Positions 57,148 to 64,000 of a stretch of 64,000 nt of DNA are shown piece by piece. Source of the stretch: Bacillus siamensis KCTC 13613 (GTDB lineage Bacteria; Bacillota; Bacilli; Bacillales; Bacillaceae); contig NZ_AJVF01000039.1 of NCBI RefSeq assembly GCF_000262045.1, forward strand, positions 186,001-250,000. Direction: 5' to 3'. Made by a program: the position numbers and the translations under genes. The notes beneath the pieces are model-generated. The model made no database searches and was not told the origin of the DNA. It saw only the letters and a list, made by a program, of their open reading frames with translations. How positions within the stretch are numbered: the stretch's first letter is position 1; each line of letters starts with the position of its first letter.

Positions 57148-58332
57148 ATGAAACACAAAATAAAGAAAGCGTTTGCGGATGTATTCGGGGAATCGGAAGG
57201 CCTGCGTCTTTTCTTTGCGCCCGGCAGAGTGAATCTTATCGGGGAGCACACAGATTATAACGGGGGCTGCGTCTTTCCGTGCGCGCTGACGATCGGTACA
57301 TATGCAGCCGTCAGAGAAAGAGGGGACAGGCTCGTCAGAATGTACTCTCACAATTTTAAGGAAGCAGGCATAAAAGAATGCAGCCTCGATGATATCCGCT
57401 ATCAGAAAGAGGACGGGTGGGCCAATTATCCGAAAGGGGTCATGGCGGAATGCCTCCGCAGCGGTTTTTCCCTTCCGCACGGCTTCGATATTGTATTCTG
57501 GGGAAATATCCCGAACGGCGCAGGGCTGTCATCATCAGCTTCTATTGAACTTGTCACGGCGGTCATTCTCAAGGAATGTCATGAGCTTGATGCAGATATG
57601 CCCGATTTGGTGAAACTGGCTCAAGCGGCGGAAAATTCCTTTATCGGCGTCAGCTGCGGCATTATGGATCAATTCGCCGTCGGGATGGGAAAGAAAGATC
57701 ATGCGATCCTGCTGAATTGCGGAACGCTCGCCTTTGAATATATTAGACTCGGGATGTCGGGACTGTCGATGGTTATTGCGAATACCAATAAAAAACGGAC
57801 GCTTGCAGACTCAGGCTATAATACGAGGCTCAAGGAGTGCCGGGAAGCGCTTTATGATCTGCAGAAGCACCTTTCCATTCAGTCGCTGGGGGAGCTGTCT
57901 CCCTCCGCTTTTGATTCGCATGCGGAGCTGATTCAGAATGAAGTGAACAGACGCCGGGCGAAACACGCCGTCTATGAAAATCACCGCACCAAAAAGGCAG
58001 CCGGCATGTTCAGTAACAATCAGCTTCATCATATCGGTGAATTAATGAGGGATTCGCATCTCTCGTTACGCGATGATTACGAGGTGACAAGTTTTGAGCT
58101 GGACACACTGGCTGAAGCGGCCTGGCGCCACGAGGGGGTTGTCGGGTCAAGGATGACGGGAGCCGGTTTCGGAGGCTGTACGGTCAGTATCGTCAAGGAT
58201 GATGCGGTTTCAGATTTTATTGAAACGGCAGGAGCCTGCTATGAGGAACAGACCGGGGGAAAGGCCGATTTTTATACGGCGGACATCGGAGCCGGAGCGA
58301 GAGAACTAAGGGGGGATGACGATGGCGATTGA
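57148..58332 (+). CDS. galK: Galactokinase
   Basis: Phosphorylates galactose to galactose 1-phosphate, first step of the Leloir pathway. 394 residues, GHMP kinase family. Motif 1 APGRVNLIGEHTDYNGG (about 26-42) is the galactokinase signature, motif 2 GAGLSSSASIEL (about 121-132) is the phosphate loop, CGIMDQFA (about 170-177) carries the catalytic Asp, and MTGAGFGGC (about 335-343) is motif 3. ATG at 57148 is better spaced from AAAGGGG than the one at 57142. Overlaps galT by 11 bp. Confidence 0.95.
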   Translation: MKHKIKKAFADVFGESEGLRLFFAPGRVNLIGEHTDYNGGCVFPCALTIGTYAAVRERGDRLVRMYSHNFKEAGIKECSLDDIRYQKEDGWANYPKGVMAECLRSGFSLPHGFDIVFWGNIPNGAGLSSSASIELVTAVILKECHELDADMPDLVKLAQAAENSFIGVSCGIMDQFAVGMGKKDHAILLNCGTLAFEYIRLGMSGLSMVIANTNKKRTLADSGYNTRLKECREALYDLQKHLSIQSLGELSPSAFDSHAELIQNEVNRRRAKHAVYENHRTKKAAGMFSNNQLHHIGELMRDSHLSLRDDYEVTSFELDTLAEAAWRHEGVVGSRMTGAGFGGCTVSIVKDDAVSDFIETAGACYEEQTGGKADFYTADIGAGARELRGDDDGD

Positions 58333-59863
58333 GCGGCATGTGGAACGTTTAATCCGGTACGGACTGCAAAAAGAGCTGATTTCCTTTCTTGATATTGAAT
58401 ATACAAGAAACCGTTTATATGAAACTTTGCATATCACCCATCCGGCACCATCAGTACGGACGGAAAATGAATCGGAGGCATCTCTGCCGGACATATTGGC
58501 CCCGATTTACGAATGGGCGGCAGCAACAGGCCGGATTGCAGCCGATACAGACACATATCGCGATCTGCTGAGTGCGAAGATCATGGGATGCTTTGCCCCG
58601 CAGCCGTCTGAGATTGTCCGGCGCTTTGAAGAAACAAAGGCGGTGCACGGGCCGGAGCAGGCGACAAAGGCATTTTACCGATTTTCAGAGGATGTGTATT
58701 ATATCCGTTCGGACAGAATTCAGCGGAATATCGGGTGGACGGCTGAGACAGCTTACGGAAAGCTGGATATCACGATCAACCTTTCAAAACCTGAAAAAGA
58801 TCCGAAAGCAATTGCCGCTGCCAAAGAGCAGCCTCAATCCGAGTATCCGAGATGTGTTCTCTGTAAAGAAAACGTCGGGTACGAAGGGAGGCCGGATCAC
58901 CCCGCCCGTCAAAACCTTCGCGTCATTCCGGTGATTCTCGGCGAGGAGCAGTGGTTTCTGCAATTTTCTCCGTATGTGTATTACCGGGAGCATTGCATCG
59001 TATTGAAAGACCGGCACGAACCGATGAAGATCAGCAAAAAAACGTTTGACAGGCTGCTGGCGTTCGTCAGCCAGTACCCTCACTATTTTCTCGGTTCCAA
59101 TGCTGATTTGCCGATTGTCGGCGGCAGTATTTTAAGCCACGATCATTTTCAGGGCGGCGATCATGAATTTCCCATGGCGCAGGCGGAGACAGAAAGCCGT
59201 TACAGGCTGCCTGATTATCCGAAGACGAAGATGGGCATTGTGAAGTGGCCGATGTCGGTCATCCGTCTGCAAAGCGAGAGCGCATCTGAGCTATCTGACG
59301 CGGCGGACACCATCCTGCGGGTATGGCGCGGCTATACCGATGAAGCGGCGGATATCCTCGCTTATTCAGGGGAAACACCGCACAATACAATTACGCCGAT
59401 AGCCCGGCGGAGAAACGGTTTATTCGAATTAGATCTCGTCCTCAGAAATAACCGCACCTCTGATGAACATCCGCTGGGAATTTTTCATCCTCATCAGGAA
59501 GTTCATCATCTGAAAAAAGAAAATATCGGACTGATTGAGGTGATGGGGCTGGCGATTCTGCCGGGGCGTCTTGAACAAGAGATGAAACGCACGGCTGAAG
59601 CGCTGTGCTCACCGGACCCGGATGCAGCCTTAACGGCCGATCCTTTTGCGGCCAAGCATAAAGATTGGGCGCTCGGCGTGCTGCATAAGCGGAAGGTAAC
59701 GAAAGAAAACGCGGAACAGATTCTAAAAGAAGAAATCGGCCATGTCTTTGCGCGGATATTGGAGCATGCCGGCGTCTTTAAACAGACAGAAGAAGGCAGA
59801 GCGGCTTTCCGGCGGTTTATCGGCCATTTGCACGCTCTGCCTGAAAAAAGCCTCATCCCTTAA
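58322..59863 (+). CDS. galT: Galactose-1-phosphate uridylyltransferase, Firmicute type
   Basis: Exchanges UDP-glucose and galactose 1-phosphate, second step of the Leloir pathway. 513 residues, the long class II form of Gram-positive bacteria, not the short HIT-type E. coli enzyme. The HDHFQGGDHEFPM segment (about 278-290) carries the histidines that take the place of the HPH site. ATG at 58322 stands six bases from AAGGGGGG; the ATG at 58316 touches that site. The last gene before the terminator. Confidence 0.94.
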   Translation: MAIERHVERLIRYGLQKELISFLDIEYTRNRLYETLHITHPAPSVRTENESEASLPDILAPIYEWAAATGRIAADTDTYRDLLSAKIMGCFAPQPSEIVRRFEETKAVHGPEQATKAFYRFSEDVYYIRSDRIQRNIGWTAETAYGKLDITINLSKPEKDPKAIAAAKEQPQSEYPRCVLCKENVGYEGRPDHPARQNLRVIPVILGEEQWFLQFSPYVYYREHCIVLKDRHEPMKISKKTFDRLLAFVSQYPHYFLGSNADLPIVGGSILSHDHFQGGDHEFPMAQAETESRYRLPDYPKTKMGIVKWPMSVIRLQSESASELSDAADTILRVWRGYTDEAADILAYSGETPHNTITPIARRRNGLFELDLVLRNNRTSDEHPLGIFHPHQEVHHLKKENIGLIEVMGLAILPGRLEQEMKRTAEALCSPDPDAALTADPFAAKHKDWALGVLHKRKVTKENAEQILKEEIGHVFARILEHAGVFKQTEEGRAAFRRFIGHLHALPEKSLIP

Positions 59864-59882
59864 GGGACGAGGCTTTTTTTTA
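59844..59882. terminator. Bidirectional terminator between galT and ywzA
   Basis: AAAAAAGCCTCATCCC and GGGACGAGGCTTTTTT (59844-59859 with 59864-59879) form a 16-bp stem with one A-C mismatch on one strand (G-U on the other), overlapping the galT stop. Confidence 0.92.
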
Positions 59883-60125
59883 TCCTCTGCTTCTGGCGAT
59901 CAGACTGAATAAGAATACCACGATCGCCGCTCCGATGATTGCCGGAATGATGGCAAAGCCGGCAAGGTGCGGGCCCCATGTGCCGAGCAGGCCGTGCCCG
60001 ATCCATGCGCCGATCAGACCTGCGATCATTGACCCGATAATCCCCCCGGGCATACTTCCTTTTACAAATAAACTTCCGATCCAGCCGATAATAATGGCAA
60101 CAATCAGAGATACGATAAAACTCAT
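59880..60125 (-). CDS. ywzA: GlsB/YeaQ/YmgE-family stress membrane protein, YwzA
   Basis: Small hydrophobic general-stress protein, function unknown. 81 residues from ATG 60125 after AGGAAGTGA, three hydrophobic segments, with glycine-rich repeats IIGWIGSLFVKGSMPGGIIGSM and IAGLIGAWIGHGLLG typical of the family once called transglycosylase-associated. A sigma-B-like promoter lies upstream. Single gene. Confidence 0.9.
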   Translation of the reverse strand: MSFIVSLIVAIIIGWIGSLFVKGSMPGGIIGSMIAGLIGAWIGHGLLGTWGPHLAGFAIIPAIIGAAIVVFLFSLIARSRG

Positions 60126-60164
60126 AAATATCACTTCCTATTTTTTATTATTTATGCCTATATG

Positions 60165-60190
60165 ATTCCTTCGTTTTGTCTATATTAAAC
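60165..60190 (-). promoter_or_regulatory. Candidate sigma-B promoter of ywzA
   Basis: On the minus strand GTTTAA (rc of 60185-60190), 14-base spacer, AGGAAT (rc of 60165-60170). Confidence 0.65.
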
Positions 60191-60617
60191 ATAGGAATGT
60201 GTTTTTTATAATGAACATATCAAGGCGCGTTCCGGTCTTTTTTTTCCCTATGCGTTGCGTTAAAATGGTAACCGTGTGAAAAGGTGAGAGCAAAGGGAAA
60301 AATATTTTCTTTATGGAATGGTTAACAAAATGAAACTTTTTGTTGACCCGCGTTTTTTATTGTGGTAAACCTTTATTTGGTATTATTCATTCTCACTATC
60401 TTTTTTCTCTATATATGCTAAATGATCTAAAACTTTTTATGTTTGATTTACGCAAGTGAAAAAAGTTCATGCATTTTTTGACGATTTTGTGACATTAGGG
60501 CGAAAAAAAGATGAACTTTAGAAAAAAATAAAGCTAATAAGAGCAGATTTTGATAGCATAACAAGGTAGATAGAGAAAAGATTTTGAGAAAGTACATTTC
60601 AGATTCACTACATCAAT
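60191..60617 (+). other. Long qoxA upstream region with a 9-bp inverted repeat
   Basis: No gene is supported. AAAGTTCAT (60462-60470) and ATGAACTTT (60511-60519) are perfect complements 40 bp apart. A weak promoter-like pair TTGACC (60343-60348), 17 bases, TAAACC (60366-60371) is present; I could not identify a convincing qox promoter. The rest is AT-rich. Confidence 0.4.
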
Positions 60618-60627
60618 AGGAAGGATG

Positions 60628-61593
60628 GTGATCTTCTTGTTCAGAGCATTTAAACCGTTACTTTTATTAGCGATGTTGGCTGTTGTTTTCGTACTGGGCG
60701 GATGCAGCGACATTTCCGTGTTAGATCCGAAAGGACCTGTAGCAGACCAGCAAAAAGATCTGATTCTCTTGTCAATCGGATTTATGCTGTTCATTGTCGG
60801 CGTCGTATTCGTACTATTTACAATCATTTTAGTGAAATACCGCGACCGCAAAGGCAAAGACAGCGGAAATTACAAGCCTGAGATGCACGGCAACACGTTC
60901 TTAGAAGTAGTCTGGACAGTGATCCCAATTTTAATTGTCATTGCACTTTCTGTGCCTACCGTACAGACGATATATTCGTTAGAAAAAGCGCCTGAAGCGA
61001 CTAAGGATAAAGAACCGCTTGTCGTTTATGCTACTTCGGTAGACTGGAAATGGGTATTCAGCTACCCTGAGCAGGATATTGAGACGGTAAATTACCTGAA
61101 CATTCCTGTAGACCGTCCGGTATTATTTAAAATTTCTTCAGCAGATTCAATGGCGTCGCTATGGATTCCTCAGCTTGGGGGACAAAAATACGCGATGGCG
61201 GGAATGCTGATGGATCAATACTTACAGGCTGACAAAGTGGGAACATATGAAGGCCGCAACGCGAACTTCACCGGCGAACACTTTGCCGACCAGAAATTCA
61301 ACGTAAAAGCCGTTACGCAAAAAGACTTTAACAGCTGGGTGAAAAAGGCCCAGAGCAATTCTCCAAAGCTGACGAAAGAGAAGTATGACGAACTGATGCT
61401 TCCGGAGAATGTCGGTAAATTAACGTTCTCTTCTACACACTTAAAATACGTTGACCACGGCCAAGATGCCGAATATGCGATGGAGGCGCGCAAACGCCTT
61501 GGCTACAAAGCCGTATCACCGCACTCTAAAACAGATCCGTGGGAAAATGTAAAGAAAAACGAATTTAAAGCATCCGACGATAAACAAGATTGA
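60628..61593 (+). CDS. qoxA: Cytochrome aa3 menaquinol oxidase subunit II
   Basis: Subunit II of the proton-pumping aa3-600 oxidase, the main oxidase in air. 321 residues: lipoprotein signal with GGC (Cys26), two membrane helices, then a cupredoxin domain that lacks the CuA-ligand cysteines, as expected for a quinol rather than cytochrome c oxidase. GTG at 60628 (MIFLFRA) was chosen because the ATG at 60625 touches AGGAAGG. First gene of the qox operon. Confidence 0.93.
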   Translation: MIFLFRAFKPLLLLAMLAVVFVLGGCSDISVLDPKGPVADQQKDLILLSIGFMLFIVGVVFVLFTIILVKYRDRKGKDSGNYKPEMHGNTFLEVVWTVIPILIVIALSVPTVQTIYSLEKAPEATKDKEPLVVYATSVDWKWVFSYPEQDIETVNYLNIPVDRPVLFKISSADSMASLWIPQLGGQKYAMAGMLMDQYLQADKVGTYEGRNANFTGEHFADQKFNVKAVTQKDFNSWVKKAQSNSPKLTKEKYDELMLPENVGKLTFSSTHLKYVDHGQDAEYAMEARKRLGYKAVSPHSKTDPWENVKKNEFKASDDKQD

Positions 61594-61620
61594 AATTGAA
61601 CAAGAAAGGAGGAAGCCCGA

Positions 61621-63570
61621 ATGAAATTGAGATGGGATGAATTTTTTGTAACAGGTGACCCATTAATTCTGGGCGCACAAGTTTCCATTGCGCTTTCCAC
61701 TATTGCTATCATCGTTGTACTCACATACTTCAAAAAGTGGAAATGGCTCTGGTCTGAATGGCTTACGTCCGTAGACCATAAGAAACTTGGAATCATGTAC
61801 ATTATCTCTGCTGTTATCATGCTGTTCCGCGGCGGGGTAGACGGCTTGATGATGCGTGCCCAGTTAGCGCTTCCTAATAACAATTTTTTAGACTCAAACC
61901 ACTATAATGAGATCTTTACGACTCACGGTACGATCATGATTATCTTCATGGCGATGCCGTTTTTAATCGGTCTGATCAACGTTGTCGTACCTTTGCAGAT
62001 CGGTGCGCGCGACGTAGCATTCCCGTACTTGAACAACCTGAGTTTCTGGACGTTCTTCGTAGGTGCGATGCTATTCAATATTTCTTTCGTTATCGGGGGT
62101 TCTCCGAACGCAGGCTGGACGAGTTACATGCCGCTGGCAAGCAACGACATGAGCCCTGGGCCTGGTGAGAACTTCTACCTGCTCGGTCTTCAGATTGCCG
62201 GTATCGGTACGCTGATGACGGGTATCAACTTTATGGTGACAATCCTGAAAATGCGTACGAAAGGCATGACGCTGATGCGTATGCCGATGTTCACATGGAC
62301 GACGCTGATTACAATGGTTATTATCGTATTCGCCTTCCCTGTTCTGACAGTGGCATTGGCGCTCTTATCATTTGACCGTTTGTTCGGCGCTCACTTCTTC
62401 ACGCTGGAAGCCGGCGGTATGCCGATGCTTTGGGCTAACTTATTCTGGATTTGGGGACACCCTGAAGTTTATATCGTTATCTTACCGGCATTCGGTATTT
62501 TCTCTGAAATTATTTCAGCTTTTGCAAGAAAGCAGTTATTCGGTTACAAAGCGATGGTCGGCTCTATTATCGCCATTTCCGTCCTGAGTTTCCTTGTATG
62601 GACACACCACTTCTTCACAATGGGGAACAGTGCGTCTGTTAACTCTTTCTTCTCGATTACAACGATGGCGATTTCGGTTCCGACCGGGGTTAAAATCTTT
62701 AACTGGCTCTTTACGATGTATAAAGGCCGAATCAGTTTTACAACACCGATGCTGTGGGCGCTTGCGTTCATCCCGAACTTCGTTGTCGGCGGGGTAACAG
62801 GGGTTATGCTCGCGATGGCTGCAGCGGATTATCAATACCATAATACGTACTTCCTTGTATCTCACTTCCACTATGTGCTGATCGCGGGTACGGTATTTGC
62901 GTGTTTCGCAGGATTTATTTTCTGGTATCCGAAAATGTTCGGCCACAAGCTGAACGAAAGAATCGGAAAATGGTTCTTCTGGATCTTTATGATCGGATTT
63001 AATGTATGTTTCTTCCCTCAATACTTCCTGGGGCTGCAAGGTATGCCTCGCCGTATTTACACTTACGGACCGAATGACGGATGGACTACATTAAACTTTA
63101 TTTCAACTGTCGGAGCCTTCATGATGGGTGTCGGATTCTTAATCCTTTGCTACAACATCTACTACAGCTTCCGCTACTCTACTCGCGAGATCAGCGGAGA
63201 TTCATGGGGCGTGGGACGTACGCTTGAGTGGGCGACTTCATCTGCGATTCCGCCGCACTACAACTTTGCGGTGCTTCCTGAAGTGAAATCTCAAGATGCG
63301 TACCTGCAATTGAAAGAAGACAAAACGGATATTCATCCGGAAAGCAAATTCAAAAAAATCCATATGCCGCACAACTCCGGCAGACCGCTTATTATGTCAG
63401 TCGCGTTCGGTTTTGCAGGCTTCGGTCTTGTATTTGAATGGTTCTGGATGGGCATTGTCGGCTTGATCGGCATTCTGCTTTGCATGGTGCTTCGTTCATT
63501 TGAATATGACAACGGCTACTATATACCTGTTGAGGAAATAAAAGAGACGGAAAGAAAGATTTCCGAATAA
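61621..63570 (+). CDS. qoxB: Cytochrome aa3 menaquinol oxidase subunit I
   Basis: Catalytic subunit holding haem a, haem a3 and CuB, where oxygen is reduced and protons are pumped. 649 residues, about 14-15 hydrophobic segments. The low-spin haem His is in [16 protein letters not shown] (near 102-117), the CuB/cross-link motif is [14 protein letters not shown] (near 279), the HH pair is [13 protein letters not shown] ([11 protein letters not shown], near 329), and the a3/a His pair is [11 protein letters not shown] (near 417). ATG at 61621 follows AAAGGAGG. Confidence 0.96.
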   Translation: MKLRWDEFFVTGDPLILGAQVSIALSTIAIIVVLTYFKKWKWLWSEWLTSVDHKKLGIMYIISAVIMLFRGGVDGLMMRAQLALPNNNFLDSNHYNEIFTTHGTIMIIFMAMPFLIGLINVVVPLQIGARDVAFPYLNNLSFWTFFVGAMLFNISFVIGGSPNAGWTSYMPLASNDMSPGPGENFYLLGLQIAGIGTLMTGINFMVTILKMRTKGMTLMRMPMFTWTTLITMVIIVFAFPVLTVALALLSFDRLFGAHFFTLEAGGMPMLWANLFWIWGHPEVYIVILPAFGIFSEIISAFARKQLFGYKAMVGSIIAISVLSFLVWTHHFFTMGNSASVNSFFSITTMAISVPTGVKIFNWLFTMYKGRISFTTPMLWALAFIPNFVVGGVTGVMLAMAAADYQYHNTYFLVSHFHYVLIAGTVFACFAGFIFWYPKMFGHKLNERIGKWFFWIFMIGFNVCFFPQYFLGLQGMPRRIYTYGPNDGWTTLNFISTVGAFMMGVGFLILCYNIYYSFRYSTREISGDSWGVGRTLEWATSSAIPPHYNFAVLPEVKSQDAYLQLKEDKTDIHPESKFKKIHMPHNSGRPLIMSVAFGFAGFGLVFEWFWMGIVGLIGILLCMVLRSFEYDNGYYIPVEEIKETERKISE

Positions 63571-63584
63571 AGGAGGCGTGATTT

Positions 63585-64000
63585 ATGGAACATGCAGAAC
63601 ACGGCAATTCTAACGCGCCTATGGAATATCAATCTGAAACCGGCAGACTCAATATTCTCGGGTTTTGGATCTTTTTAGGGGCAGAGATTGTGTTGTTCTC
63701 AACACTATTTGCAACCTTCTTCGTTCTTCAAAGAAGAACAGCAGGAGGGGTCTTACCGGCTGAATTATTTGAAGTTAAGCTTGTCATGATCATGACATTC
63801 CTGCTTCTGATCAGCAGTTTCACCTGCGGGATCGCTGTTCATGAAATGCGTCGCGGAAGTTTAAAAGGCGTCGTCATTTGGACGATCATTACGCTTCTTC
63901 TCGGCGCGGGCTTCGTCGGATGTGAGCTTAACGAGTTCATCCACTATGTACATGAAGGAGCATCTCTCGGTACAAGTGCTTTCTGGTCTGGATTCTTCGT
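63585..64000 (+). CDS. qoxC: Cytochrome aa3 menaquinol oxidase subunit III, N-terminal part
   Basis: Integral membrane subunit III of the aa3-600 oxidase. The frame starts at ATG 63585 with AAAGGAGG upstream (MEHAEHGNSNAPMEYQSETG) and runs open for 138 codons to the right edge of the window, out of about 204 expected. Hydrophobic segments with ILGFWIFLGAEIVLFSTLFA and the conserved Glu (GCELNEF) match subunit III. Lies 14 bp after qoxB. The C-terminus and qoxD are outside the window. Confidence 0.95.
   Translation, partial: MEHAEHGNSNAPMEYQSETGRLNILGFWIFLGAEIVLFSTLFATFFVLQRRTAGGVLPAELFEVKLVMIMTFLLLISSFTCGIAVHEMRRGSLKGVVIWTIITLLLGAGFVGCELNEFIHYVHEGASLGTSAFWSGFF

Noticed and set aside
62536..63039. 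167-codon minus-strand frame inside qoxB
   Set aside because: Antisense shadow of a highly conserved oxidase subunit; composition is not protein-like.

Overview
The window is a chromosomal segment from a Bacillus of the B. subtilis group. Almost every protein reads as a close relative of a B. subtilis 168 protein, and gene order follows the 168 chromosome in long blocks (pepT/galE/yxk, cydABCD, lic, dlt, menA/sasA, gspA/epr, ywb, ywc/galKT, qox). Breaks in that order, as I remember it for 168, suit B. velezensis or B. amyloliquefaciens better than B. subtilis itself: no dltE, no ywaD-tyrZ block, no sacXY, no ywbB or ywbF, no ywcA/ywcB/vpr, plus an ars operon and a siderophore importer between katX and yxlJ. 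The species call is inference; a 16S or gyrB comparison outside this window would settle it.

Layout. 1-8.5 kb: pepT (partial), galE, yxkC, a guanidine-I (ykkC-yxkD) riboswitch driving yxkD, yxkF, the shared sugar-importer ATPase msmX, the deacetylase lipoprotein yxkH and the citrate/malate symporter cimH. 9-15 kb: cydABCD, cytochrome bd oxidase and its assembly ABC transporter, preceded by three Rex-type repeats. 15-26 kb: yxkO, yxlA, yxeI, spore catalase katX, arsR-arsB, a Fur-box-controlled siderophore importer without its own ATPase, DNA glycosylase yxlJ, and a 41-residue basic peptide gene. 26-31.5 kb: licR and licBCAH for beta-glucoside oligomers, with a perfect cre site. 31.5-37.1 kb: ilvK and dltXABCD (teichoic acid D-alanylation) behind an ECF sigma promoter. 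37.1-43.7 kb: an unexplained 440-bp leader region, menA, the (p)ppGpp synthetase sasA, gspA, the secreted protease epr and the orphan PTS permease ywbA.

43.7-54 kb: ywbC, ywbD, ywbE, the holin-like pair ywbHG with the divergent LysR gene ywbI, thiM-thiE, the Fur-controlled iron uptake operon efeUOB, and ywbO. 54-60 kb: a methyltransferase gene with a downstream glycosyltransferase broken by a frameshift, the biofilm regulator slrA with its TetR repressor gene ywcC, ywcD, galK-galT and ywzA. 60-64 kb: qoxA, qoxB and the start of qoxC (aa3 menaquinol oxidase).

Themes: both terminal quinol oxidases (bd and aa3) and the menaquinone enzyme menA lie here. Iron control appears at two Fur boxes. Envelope-stress ECF promoters precede dltX and sasA. 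Sigma-B-like promoters precede yxkO, gspA and ywzA. I saw no tRNA, rRNA, CRISPR array, insertion sequence, prophage or replication origin. I see no strong case for a wholly new system; the best unexplained pieces are the menA upstream region with two short reading frames, the long inverted repeat in the qox leader, and the 41-residue peptide gene.
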